NCBI RefSeq assembly: GCF_007859765.1
Contig: NZ_SIHJ01000001.1
Span: forward strand, 2,357,311 to 2,421,310
Length of the DNA: 64,000 nucleotides
Source: Posidoniimonas corsicana
GTDB lineage: Bacteria; Planctomycetota; Planctomycetia; Pirellulales; Lacipirellulaceae
Reading direction: 5' to 3'
Shown here: positions 1 to 8,900 of the stretch, piece after piece
How the letters are laid out: each line of letters starts with the position of its first letter
Numbering within the stretch: the first letter of the stretch is position 1
The notes under the pieces: model-generated
The model's database searches: none
Told to the model about the DNA's origin: nothing
What the model saw: only the letters and a program-made list of their open reading frames with translations
Position numbers and translations under genes: made by a program

Positions 1-1011
1 GTCGACTTCGCGGCCCTCGACCTCCGCTTCGGCGGTCAGGAACACCCGGTGCCGCAGCGCGGGGAGCACGATCTCCTGCACGTCATCGGGGATGGCGTAG
101 TCGCGCCCGCTGAAGGCGGCCAGCGTGCGGGCGCCCTGCACCAGCGCGATGCCGGCCCGCGGCGAGGCGCCCAGGTGGATGGTGGGCCACTGCCGCGTCT
201 GGCGCACGATCTGGTTGATGTAGTTGATCAGCTTGTCCTCCACCCGCACCTGGCCGCACAGCCGGGTCGCCTTGACCACCTGCTCCGGGGACGAGACGGT
301 CTGGACCTCCTCGGCGAGCCGCTTGTCGAGGTCGACCTGCAGGCTGTGCTCGCGCAGCACGCGGGCCTCCTCGTCCGCCTTCGGGTAGTCGACCATCACC
401 TTGAACATGAAGCGGTCGAGCTGGGCCTCCGGCAGGTTGTAGGTGCCCTCGCTCTCCACCGGGTTCTGCGTGGCCATCACCAGGAACGGGGGCTCGAGCT
501 TGTGCGTGGTGTTCTCCACCGTCACCCGCCGTTCCTGCATGATCTCCAGCAGGGCGGCGTGCGTCTTGGCGGGCGAGCGGTTGATCTCGTCGGCCAGCAG
601 CAGCTGGGTGAACACCGGGCCCGGGCGGAAGTCAAACTCCTGGGTCTTCATGTTGAAGATCGGAGCGCCGGTCACGTCCGACGGCATCAGGTCGGCCGTG
701 AACTGGATGCGGCCGAAGTCGCAGCCCAGCACCTTGCCCAGCGTGCGGACGAACAGCGTCTTGCCCAGGCCGGGGACGCTCTCGATCAGCACGTGCCCGC
801 CCGAGAACAACGCGACCAGCGTCGACAGAACCAGCTCGTCCTGGCCGACGTAGACCTTGGCGACCTCGCGGGTGATGGCCTCGTAGAGCCGCTCCAGCTG
901 CGTCTTCTCGCGTGGCGGCGCCGGGGCCGGCGCCGGCTCGGCCGGGCGGAGGGCCTCGCTGACGGACGGGTCGAGGATGATGTCGGGTTCGTTGTTCGGT
1001 TCGTCGGACAT
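1..1011 (-). CDS. MoxR-family AAA+ ATPase (3' end beyond window)
   Basis: Translating the minus strand from the ATG at 1011 gives an open frame (MSDEPNNEPDIILDP...) that runs off the left edge after 337 codons, so the C-terminus is missing. Walker A (VPGLGKT, about residues 79-85) and Walker B (LLADEINR, about 138-145) are both present, followed by MoxR-typical stretches such as ATQNPVESEGTYNLPEAQLDR. MoxR ATPases are chaperone-like enzymes that usually work with von Willebrand/DUF58 partners. It lies 61 bases downstream of the DUF4350 gene in one operon, and a DUF58 gene would be expected just beyond the window. Family assignment is firm; the substrate is unknown. Confidence 0.95.
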   Translation of the reverse strand, partial: MSDEPNNEPDIILDPSVSEALRPAEPAPAPAPPREKTQLERLYEAITREVAKVYVGQDELVLSTLVALFSGGHVLIESVPGLGKTLFVRTLGKVLGCDFGRIQFTADLMPSDVTGAPIFNMKTQEFDFRPGPVFTQLLLADEINRSPAKTHAALLEIMQERRVTVENTTHKLEPPFLVMATQNPVESEGTYNLPEAQLDRFMFKVMVDYPKADEEARVLREHSLQVDLDKRLAEEVQTVSSPEQVVKATRLCGQVRVEDKLINYINQIVRQTRQWPTIHLGASPRAGIALVQGARTLAAFSGRDYAIPDDVQEIVLPALRHRVFLTAEAEVEGREVD

Positions 1012-1072
1012 GGAAGGGTCGATCGCTCGGTTTGGGTCTCGTTGGTATCTGATGGCGGGCGCCGCGGGGCGC

Positions 1073-2239
1073 CTACTTGCGTTCGGTAAAGTACTTGCGG
1101 ACCAGGCCGCTGGCGTACGCCCGGTCGCGTGTACCTGCCAGCAGCTTGGCCAGCGCGCCCACGTGCTTGCTGAAGTCGGTCAGCGCGGGGCGCTCCAGCC
1201 GGCGGGGAACGCCGAAAATGGGGAACTGCGCCAGCGCGAACACCACGCCCAGCGCCGCCAGTTGGGCCAGCACCGCTCCGATTGGCCACACGCGGAACAG
1301 CTCCAGCCCGGTGGGGGGCGACTGGTTGGGGTCCGAGTCGCTGATGGTGGGGGTGGGGCTCGCTTCGAGGAACACGACGTCCTTGGGCGATTCGCCGATG
1401 AAGTCCACCAGCCGGCCGGCCAGCTTGCGGTTCTCGTGGTTCACCAGCGGGGCGTTCAGCAGGAACGAGCCGTTCTCGATCAGGATCAGGTTCGATTCGC
1501 TGGCGTCCCAGTCGTCGCCGTCCTCGACGTACGCCTGCTCGCTCACCAGCGGGTGGCCGTCGCCGTCGGCCAGGAGCACCGTCAGGTCGTCGTTGGGCCA
1601 GATGGTCTTGCTGTGCTCGATGGTCGACTTGCTGGCGTCGACGCCGCGGGCCCACGGGCCGGTGAGTTTCTTGACCTTGGTCGCCGTGCCGGGCGTGGCG
1701 ATGTCGTACCACTCGTCGACCGTGCCCTTGCTCGGCCCGGCGGGGCCGGTGAGTCCCTGACGGGGCGCCTGCGCCAGCTTGCCTGCGTAGGCGCCCTGCA
1801 GGCCGGTCGGCGCAGAGGCCTGGGTCTGCTTCCAGTACATCTCCTCGGCGTCGTAGGCGCGGCCCACGAGGATCAGGATCTTGTCCTCCGACTGGTAGGT
1901 GTCTTCGTCATAGCTGTAGCAGAGCCAGTCGTACAGCCAGGCCGAGGCGTCCGGCGACAGCGGGCCGCTCTCCGTCGGGAAGTAGACGATCACGTCCGCC
2001 TTGGAGAGTGAGGGGGACATCAGCCGCCAGGACCGCACCCGGTGCCCGGCGTTCTCGAACATCCGCCCCAGCACCGAGGTGCCGTTGACGCTGCTCGCGC
2101 CGTAGCCGCTGCGGCTGCCGTACTCGGTGCGGATATCCTTTTGCCCGCAGCCTACCAACAGCAGCAGGGCCGAAGCCAGTAGCAGGGCCGCAGTTGTAGC
2201 GGGCGGGCGTGATCGGACGTTTGAGGAAGGGGGAGTCAT
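1073..2239 (-). CDS. DUF4350 domain membrane-anchored protein
   Basis: 388 residues starting MTPPSSNVRSRPPATTAA. A hydrophobic leader ends in LLLLVGC, a plausible lipobox. A soluble DUF4350-like domain follows (ASSVNGTSVLGRMFENAGHR..., ADVIVYFP), then a C-terminal membrane segment around residues 315-345 and a basic tail. The ATG overlaps the stop of the upstream DUF4129 gene (ATGA), indicating translational coupling; a longer open frame upstream is only a shadow of that gene. DUF4350 proteins commonly sit between DUF4129 and MoxR genes, as here, and probably belong to an envelope-associated MoxR system. Exact function unknown. Confidence 0.85.
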   Translation of the reverse strand: MTPPSSNVRSRPPATTAALLLASALLLLVGCGQKDIRTEYGSRSGYGASSVNGTSVLGRMFENAGHRVRSWRLMSPSLSKADVIVYFPTESGPLSPDASAWLYDWLCYSYDEDTYQSEDKILILVGRAYDAEEMYWKQTQASAPTGLQGAYAGKLAQAPRQGLTGPAGPSKGTVDEWYDIATPGTATKVKKLTGPWARGVDASKSTIEHSKTIWPNDDLTVLLADGDGHPLVSEQAYVEDGDDWDASESNLILIENGSFLLNAPLVNHENRKLAGRLVDFIGESPKDVVFLEASPTPTISDSDPNQSPPTGLELFRVWPIGAVLAQLAALGVVFALAQFPIFGVPRRLERPALTDFSKHVGALAKLLAGTRDRAYASGLVRKYFTERK

Positions 2240-3012
2240 GCGGTCACCTCCTCGACGGCGAGCAGGCGTTCGAACTCGCTCGCCTCTTGCCAGCAGCTCT
2301 CGAACGCGTCGCGGGTGGGTGGGTGCGCGCCGAAGAACGCGGCCTCGAACACCCGCACGGTGCGCCCCAGGATCTCCGCCAGCCGCGACGACGGCTCGGC
2401 GCCGCCGCGGAGCTCGCGGAGGTACTGGCGGTTGGTCTTGCCCTTGACCAGCCGCAGCCTGGCTGCGCGGTCCAGCTCGATCAGCTCGTGGCTGAACAGG
2501 TAGACGATTGCGCGGCTCAGGTCGCCGGCGTCGTAAGCCTGGCGGGCGGCGTGCAGGTAGTTGTCCACCTTCTCTTCGAGCGTGACCGGCAGCGCCTCGA
2601 CGCGCTGCAGGTGCGCGCGGGCGTCGTGCTCCTGGGCGGTGTCGAGCGCGGCGGACTGCTCGGTCTGCTGGTAGGCCTTGATCAGCGCAATGATCAGCCA
2701 CATCAGCAGCGCGGCCGCCACGAGCCACAGCAGGAACACAATCACCTCGCCGAGGCCCCAGCTCCATCCCCAGCCGCTGAACAGGCTGTCGAGCCAGTCC
2801 CAGAACCCAGACCGCTGCCGCGGCTTGGGCAGGTCGACCGGCTGGAAGCCGTCGGCCTGCTCGTCGTACCAGTTGAGGTCCCAGTGGTCGGCCAGCGCGT
2901 CGCGGCCGGCGTCCACCGCCGCCTCGGGCTCGGCCAGGTCCTCCGCCGCGCAGGGTGACGCGCAGCAGAGCAGGGCGGCCAGCAGGGTTCGAGTTGCCAG
3001 GTTCCTGATCAC
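2236..3012 (-). CDS. DUF4129 domain membrane protein
   Basis: 258 residues. It has a signal peptide (MIRNLATRTLLAALLCCASPCAAED), a periplasmic Trp-rich region (residues about 30-85), one strong membrane segment (about 90-115) and a C-terminal cytosolic DUF4129-like helical domain with ARQAYDAGDLSRAIVYLFSH and LTxRQYLRELR-type features (KTNRQYLRELRG). It overlaps both neighbours by four bases (ATGA-type junctions), so it is translated as part of the MoxR operon. DUF4129 domains are often fused to or next to transglutaminase-like and MoxR/DUF58 proteins. The molecular role is not established. Confidence 0.85.
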   Translation of the reverse strand: MIRNLATRTLLAALLCCASPCAAEDLAEPEAAVDAGRDALADHWDLNWYDEQADGFQPVDLPKPRQRSGFWDWLDSLFSGWGWSWGLGEVIVFLLWLVAAALLMWLIIALIKAYQQTEQSAALDTAQEHDARAHLQRVEALPVTLEEKVDNYLHAARQAYDAGDLSRAIVYLFSHELIELDRAARLRLVKGKTNRQYLRELRGGAEPSSRLAEILGRTVRVFEAAFFGAHPPTRDAFESCWQEASEFERLLAVEEVTA

Positions 3013-3821
3013 GCCATCCCCCTGGCCAGCCTGGCGGCCTCGCTACGCATCTTGAGCTCGACCTCCCAGCCCTCACGCTGGATCCTCAGGTCCAGGTAGG
3101 CCAGGAACCGCACCACGGCAAAATAGCAGACAACCATCCACACGCAGATGGGGACCAGCACCGTGATGAGCTGCGTGCGGGAAATCTCGTACCCGCCGAG
3201 CTGCGAGGCCGCGGTGTGCAGGCCGCCGACCAGCGCCAGCACTAGCAATACCCCGGAGCATAACGCCGCGAGCCAATGGCCAAACAGGTCGCCGCTGGCG
3301 CTCTTGTGCAGGTTGCGGCTGCGGCGGCGGGTGGTCATCCGTTTCTCTTTGCCCGGCAGCATCGGGTTGCGTTCCAGCAGGATCAACTCCTGCGTGAACG
3401 GGGCGAAGCCGTACGGCAGCACCAGGCCGATGAAGGTCACGGCCATGACGGCGCGGAACGCGACGTGCCACAGCAGCTGGGGCAGGCTCTGCAGCAGGTC
3501 GCCGAGGATCCGCCGCGGGTCGGTCTGATCCTGGAACGTGACCTGGCCCATGTACAGCGTGATGGGGGCGGTGGCGAGCGGCGTCTCGACCGCGACCAGC
3601 AGACCCATCAGCGTCAGGAACCAGGGGGTCTGGTCCCAGATGTCCAGGTCGGAAACCATCCCGTCCAGCAGCAGCCCGTTGATCACCGCCCACGGCGCCG
3701 CGCCCGCCAGCCCACACAGCACCAGCGGGCCGAGGTGGGCGCGGATCACCTTCAGCGCAAGGTCCATCACCTCGGCAAAGCCGCGCTCGCGGATCGCGAT
3801 GTGGGTGGCGTCCAGGTTCAT
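3009..3821 (-). CDS. Multi-pass membrane protein of unknown function
   Basis: 270 residues with about five or six hydrophobic segments (about residues 28-52, 66-90, 115-140, 180-200 and 215-240) and a basic loop near 155-172 (KEKRMTTRRRSRNLHK). It starts MNLDATHIAIRERGFAEVMDLALKVI. I do not recognise a named domain. Its place between the SpoIIM-like and DUF4129 genes, with a four-base overlap to the latter, makes it a component of the same envelope/MoxR operon. A 37-base gap separates it from the SpoIIM-like gene upstream. Confidence 0.8.
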   Translation of the reverse strand: MNLDATHIAIRERGFAEVMDLALKVIRAHLGPLVLCGLAGAAPWAVINGLLLDGMVSDLDIWDQTPWFLTLMGLLVAVETPLATAPITLYMGQVTFQDQTDPRRILGDLLQSLPQLLWHVAFRAVMAVTFIGLVLPYGFAPFTQELILLERNPMLPGKEKRMTTRRRSRNLHKSASGDLFGHWLAALCSGVLLVLALVGGLHTAASQLGGYEISRTQLITVLVPICVWMVVCYFAVVRFLAYLDLRIQREGWEVELKMRSEAARLARGMA

Positions 3822-3858
3822 GGGGCAGAGCTAGCGGGTAGCAGCGCGGCGGGCGGGT

Positions 3859-4869
3859 TCACTGCACCGCCAGGCGTTCGTCGGTTTCGTCGTCGGGTTG
3901 GGCGGAGTAGCCGAGCACCACCAGGTAGCCCAGCAGCATGAGCGTCGAGATCATCGCCACGAGCGCCTTGATCTCGTAGGGGATTTCGGTTGGCGAGATG
4001 AACCCCTCGATGAACGCCGCGCCGATGAACAGCAGCACCGCCGCCATCATCGTCGGCAGCGCCTGCCGCGCGGCGGCCTGCACCGACTCGCGGCGGCTGA
4101 GGCCGTTGGTCTTGACCACCGCAAACCCGAGCCGCATGCCGGCCGCGCCGGACATCACGATCGCGGTCAGTTCAAACGGGCCGTGGGCCGTAACAAAGTT
4201 GAAGAAGTTGTCGCTCTGGGCGGTGGTGGACATGTGCCCGAACACCGCGCCCAGGTAGACCGCGTTGAACGAGATGGCGAACAGGCCGCCCACCCCGAAG
4301 AACGCCGCGCCCATCACGAAGCACCTCAGCCCGATCCCGGCGTTGTTGTAGATGTAGAAGCCGGCCATGATGAAGTTGTCGTCCATGGTCCGGTTCACGC
4401 CCGGCGGGTCGGCGTACATCTCCTCGACCGCCAGCATCCCGTCCTTGGTGATCACCTGCTCCGCGAACCGCGGGTACGGCGTGAAGTCCGACGCCAGGAA
4501 CGCCGACAGCAGGAAACCGCCCCAGAACAGCAGCGCCGACAGCCGCAGCGACTTGTCGTGGAACAGCCGGCGGGGCACCCGCTGGAACATCTCGGTCATC
4601 CACGACTCGGTGGCCATCCCCTGCGTGCGGTACAGCTGGTTGTGGGCGCGGCCCACCAGCTGGTGCAGGTAGCGGACGGTCTCCGACGGCAGCTGGTGCG
4701 CGTCGGCGAGCGCGAGGTCGGCGCAGGCCGAGCGGTACAGCGACGCGAACTCGCTGCGGCGGTCGGCCGCCAGCTTGGCGCGCTCGCCCCGGCTCTCCAG
4801 CTGAATGCAGAGCGACTCGAGCTGACGCCACAGCGGCGTCCGCGTGTCGACAAGTTCGGCGGCTTTCAT
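3859..4869 (-). CDS. SpoIIM-like (stage II sporulation protein M family) membrane protein
   Basis: 336 residues starting MKAAELVDTRTPLWRQLESLC. The N-terminal cytosolic helical part (1-105) contains the ARHNQLYR-like stretch RAHNQLYRTQG, followed by several membrane segments with the family pattern FIYNNAGIGLRCF and THGPFELTAIVMSGAAGMRLG. In non-spore-formers these DUF95/SpoIIM proteins accompany RDD and MoxR genes. The start overlaps the stop of the RDD gene (ATGA). It is named by homology only; nothing here implies sporulation. The role is probably membrane or envelope remodelling (inference). Confidence 0.88.
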   Translation of the reverse strand: MKAAELVDTRTPLWRQLESLCIQLESRGERAKLAADRRSEFASLYRSACADLALADAHQLPSETVRYLHQLVGRAHNQLYRTQGMATESWMTEMFQRVPRRLFHDKSLRLSALLFWGGFLLSAFLASDFTPYPRFAEQVITKDGMLAVEEMYADPPGVNRTMDDNFIMAGFYIYNNAGIGLRCFVMGAAFFGVGGLFAISFNAVYLGAVFGHMSTTAQSDNFFNFVTAHGPFELTAIVMSGAAGMRLGFAVVKTNGLSRRESVQAAARQALPTMMAAVLLFIGAAFIEGFISPTEIPYEIKALVAMISTLMLLGYLVVLGYSAQPDDETDERLAVQ

Positions 4870-5780
4870 GCGGTTGGCGTCGGCGGTCGCCGGCGGGCGG
4901 GTTTCGGGGGCGGGGGCGGCGGCTCGGCCGGGATCGGCACCCGGGGGGCGATCACGGCGTCCTCGGTGTCGCCCGGCTCCGCCTTGTGGAACGCCCGCAC
5001 GTACAGGGCGCACAGCAGCAGGTCGTGGTCGGTGTCGGGCGGCAGCCGCAGGCGGTCGACTAGCAGGTCGCCGACGTGGCGGGCGATCTCCTGGCGCCGG
5101 GCGGGGCCGAAGTAGCGCCGCCGGCCCACGTAGTGCGAGATCGCCTTGGCCAGCGATCGGCTGGGCACAAAGTTGGCGGGGATGGACTCGAGCAGCTCCG
5201 CCAGGCCGGGCTCCTCGGGGGCCGGCACCTTGCCGAACCGCGACCGGTCTTCGGCCACCACCATCGTGCCGCACACCAAGTCGCCCACGCGCTGGTTGCG
5301 GCGGGTCAGCGCCATCGAGAACAACGCCAGCAGGTACGAGGTGTACACCAGCGGAGCTTCATCAAAGAAGAAACCCGGGATGTAGACAATCGGCAGCGCG
5401 TCCGCGATCCGCAGCACGTTCCGCAGCACCGCCTGTACAGCGGATATCGGGCGGCCGTCTGTCCGCAAGACGCGCAAACCGGTCATCCGCTTACCAGGCG
5501 TCTGGCCATTCCAGACCGCCTCGAAGAATCCGCCGTAGAACCAGTACAGCACAAACGCCACAACCGCGATGACGAACATCGCCAGGCCGCCCACGCCCAG
5601 GTAGCCAAGCACCATCCCGGAGACGATCGAGATCGCCAGGATCGCCAGGCAGAAGATCACCGTGTCGATCAGAAACGCCATGACCCGGCCGTAGGGGCCC
5701 GCCACACGGTACTCGAACGCGATGTTCTCCGGCGTCACAACCTGGACGTGCGAGTCGATTTGGCTGGCAGTCAGCGGCAC
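4866..5780 (-). CDS. RDD family membrane protein
   Basis: 304 residues if translation begins at the GTG at 5780 (MPLTASQIDSHVQVVTPENIAFEYRVAGPYGR). No ATG fits near the conserved start, and the long open frame further upstream lies antisense to putA. The RDD core spans about residues 25-160, with membrane segments and the NGQTPGKRMTGLRVL signature. It is followed by a soluble part (about 185-280) and a Pro-rich tail. It is the first gene of the six-gene minus-strand operon ending in moxR. RDD proteins have been linked to transport or ion homeostasis; the specific role is unknown. The start codon is the main uncertainty. Confidence 0.88.
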   Translation of the reverse strand: MPLTASQIDSHVQVVTPENIAFEYRVAGPYGRVMAFLIDTVIFCLAILAISIVSGMVLGYLGVGGLAMFVIAVVAFVLYWFYGGFFEAVWNGQTPGKRMTGLRVLRTDGRPISAVQAVLRNVLRIADALPIVYIPGFFFDEAPLVYTSYLLALFSMALTRRNQRVGDLVCGTMVVAEDRSRFGKVPAPEEPGLAELLESIPANFVPSRSLAKAISHYVGRRRYFGPARRQEIARHVGDLLVDRLRLPPDTDHDLLLCALYVRAFHKAEPGDTEDAVIAPRVPIPAEPPPPPPKPARRRPPTPTA

Positions 5781-5841
5781 AGGCGACCGAAGGCTAGATG
5801 TAGGGGGTCTCGTAGAGCGGGTGGTTCGCAGCCGACCTCCA

Positions 5842-5871
5842 ATTATCGGCCCAATGCGGGGTGTTCCGCAA
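5842..5871 (-). promoter_or_regulatory. Possible sigma70-like promoter for the RDD-MoxR operon
   Basis: On the minus strand TTGCGG (5871-5866) and GATAAT (5847-5842) are separated by 18 bases, ending about 60 bases upstream of the GTG start of the RDD gene. The -10 match is good and the -35 match moderate. It is found by eye only. Confidence 0.35.
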
Positions 5872-5963
5872 CCAAGAAGTTTTTTCACGTTCGCCGCGGC
5901 GCCCGTGCGGCGCATAGAATAGCGGCGAAATGTTCGCCAGGTTTTAGTTGAGGATCGCGCCGG

Positions 5964-8900
5964 ATGCCGCCAATTCTTCCCGCTCCTACCGTCGCGCAGG
6001 TTGAGGAGGAGCTCGCCAAGCTGCTCACCGGGTTCGAGGCCGATAGCGAGTCGCCCGTTCCACTGCCGGTGCAAGAGACCCTGTGGGTCGCCCGCCGGCT
6101 GCAGCAGCGGGCGACCGAGCTGCAGACCCCGCCCGAGCGGCGCCAGCAGGCCGAGCTCAACCGCATGATGCAGAACCCGGGCGACAAGGCGACCATGGTC
6201 CAGCTGACCGACCAGGCGTTCCGGTCCGGCGTGTGGGGCCGCGCGGCGGACCAGTTTATCCACGTGCTCGACGCGCAGGGCATCCCGCGGTTCTTCAGCC
6301 CGATCGAGCGCACCATGCTCCGCGGCTTCCAGTCGTTCGGCGCGTACCTGCCGGGCGTGGCGATGCCGATGGTGAAGGACAAGATGCAGCACGAGACCGC
6401 CAACGTCGTGTTGCCGGCCGAGGCGGAGCTGCTCACCAAGCACCTCACGCGCCGCCGTGAAGAGGGCGTGCGGATGAACGTCAACCAGCTGGGCGAGGCG
6501 CTGCTCGGCGAGCGCGAGGCTCAGCACCGCCTGGACGGCTACCTGGCCTCGCTGCAGAAGCCGGAGGTCGAGGTGATCAGCGTCAAGATCTCGACGATTT
6601 ATTCGCAGATCTCGCCGCTGGCGCGGCGGCACACCACGGACGTGCTGGCCGACCGGCTCGAGCTGCTGTTCCGCGCCGCGTCGCGGGGCAAGTTCACCCG
6701 GGCGGACGGGCAGGTGGTGCCGAAGTTTGTCTACCTCGACATGGAGGAGTACCGCGACCTGCACCTCACCGCCGAGGCGTTCATGCAGACGCTCGACCGG
6801 CCGGGCCTCGAGGGCGTGCACGCCGGCATCGTGCTGCAGGCGTACATCCCCGACTCGTACGGCGTGCAGCAGCGGATCAACGCCTGGGCGCGCGAGCGTG
6901 TGGCCGCCGGCGGCGCGCCGATCACCATGCGGATCGTCAAGGGCGCCAACATGGAGATGGAGCGCGTCGAGGCCTCGATCCGCGGCTGGCCCCAGGCGCC
7001 CTACAAGACCAAGCTCGAGACCGACGCCAACTACAAGCGGATGCTGCACGAGGGCTTGTCCGACGAGAACCGCGCGGCGGTGCGGCTGGGCATCGCGTCG
7101 CACAACCTGTTCACGCTGGCCTACGGGCTGGTAGCTTCGGCCCACGCCGGCGCGCTGGCCGACGTGCAGTTCGAGATGCTCGAGGGGATGGCCAGCCATC
7201 AGCGGCGGGCGTTGTTCGAGCTGTCGCAGAACGTGCTGCTCTACGCGCCCACGTGCTACCAGCGCGACTTCATCCACGCGATCGGCTACCTGATCCGCCG
7301 CCTGGACGAGAACACCGGCCCGGACAACTTCCTGCGGCACGCGTTCAACATCAGCGTCGGCAACGAGGCCTGGCAGGAGCTGGAGTCGCAGTTCGTCAAG
7401 TCGTTCGAGGCGATCGACGACGTCCGCAGCGAGCCTCGCCGCACGCAGGACCGGCGTTGCGAAAAGGGAATGACGAAAGGGGAAAGGGGAAGCGAGCAAG
7501 CAAGTCCGGATCTCCGGTTCCCGGACTTCTCCAACGAGCCCGACACCGACTGGGCTCTGCCGCACCACAGCGAGTGGGCCGACTCCATCATCAAGGAGTG
7601 GGCGGCCAAACGCGACGACCAGGCCGCCGAGGTCCCACTGGTGATCGCTGGCGAGCAACTGGCGCCGGATGCCGCCATTTCCGAGTCGACCGACCCCTCG
7701 CGCCCCGGCGCGGTGGTCGCCCGGTTCCGCCAGGCGAGCCTCGAAGAGGCCGACCGCGCGCTGCGGTGCGCGGTGGAGGATCCTAGCGACTGGAGCCGGC
7801 GTTCTCCGGACGAGCGGCGCGAGGCGCTCCACCGGGTGGCTGAGGAGATTGCCGCCGACCGCGGCGACCTGCTCGGCGTCATGCTGGCCGAAGGGGGGAA
7901 GCTGCTCACCGAGTCCGACCCCGAGGTCAGCGAGGCGATCGACTTCTGCCGCTTCTACGCCGACAGCGCGTCGGCGTTTCACGCGTTGCCGGGCGTGGCC
8001 GCGCGGGAGAAGGGCGTGGTGGTGGTGGTGTCGCCCTGGAACTTCCCGCTCGCCATCCCGTGCGGGGGGATCGCCGCGGCGTTGGCGGCCGGCAACCGGG
8101 TGATCCTCAAGCCGGCCAGCGACACCGTGCTGATCGCCTACCGGCTGTGTGAGTGCTTCTGGCAGGCGGGCGTGCCGCGCGAGGCGCTGCAGTTCATGCC
8201 CTGCCCCGGCGCCAGCGTGGGGCAGCACCTGGCGGCCCACCCGTCCGTAGACGCGGTGATTCTGACCGGCGGCACCGAGACCGCGCAGCGGATGCTGGCC
8301 GCCAAGCCGTCGATGAACCTCTACGCCGAAACCGGCGGCAAGAACGCCACGATCGTCACCGCGCTGGCGGACCGCGACCTGGCGATCAAAAACGTGCTGC
8401 ACTCGGCCTTCGGCCACAGCGGTCAGAAGTGCTCGGCCACGTCGCTCCTGATCCTCGAGGACGAGGTCTACCACGACGCCGGCTTCCGCGACGCGTTGGT
8501 TGACGCGGTCACCAGCCTGCGGGTCGGGTCCGCGTGGGAGCTGCCGACCAAGATGGGCCCGCTGATCCGCCCGCCCTCGGGCGAATTGGAGCGGGGTCTC
8601 AAGGAGCTGGAGGAGGGCGAGTCGTGGTGCGTGATGCCGAAGCTGCGCGTGGGCGACAACCCGAGCCTGGTCTCGCCCGGCGTGAAGTGGGGCGTGCCCG
8701 CGGGCGGCTTCACCCACAACACGGAGTTCTTCGGCCCGCTCCTGGGCGTGATGCACGCCAAGAACCTGCGGCACGCGATCGAGCTGGTCAACGCGACCGG
8801 GTTCGGGCTGACCTCGGGCATCGAGAGCCTGGACGACCGCGAGCAGGAGCTGTGGCGGCACACCATCCGCGCCGGTAACCTGTACCTCAACCGGTCGACC

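Noticed and set aside
1073..3076. Apparent DUF4129-DUF4350 fusion read as one frame
   Set aside because: The N-terminal 279 codons are out of frame with DUF4129 coding. The real DUF4350 start is at 2239, overlapping the DUF4129 stop.
3859..4869. SpoIIM homolog taken as evidence of sporulation
   Set aside because: SpoIIM-like proteins are widespread in non-spore-formers next to RDD/MoxR genes; no other sporulation gene is present.
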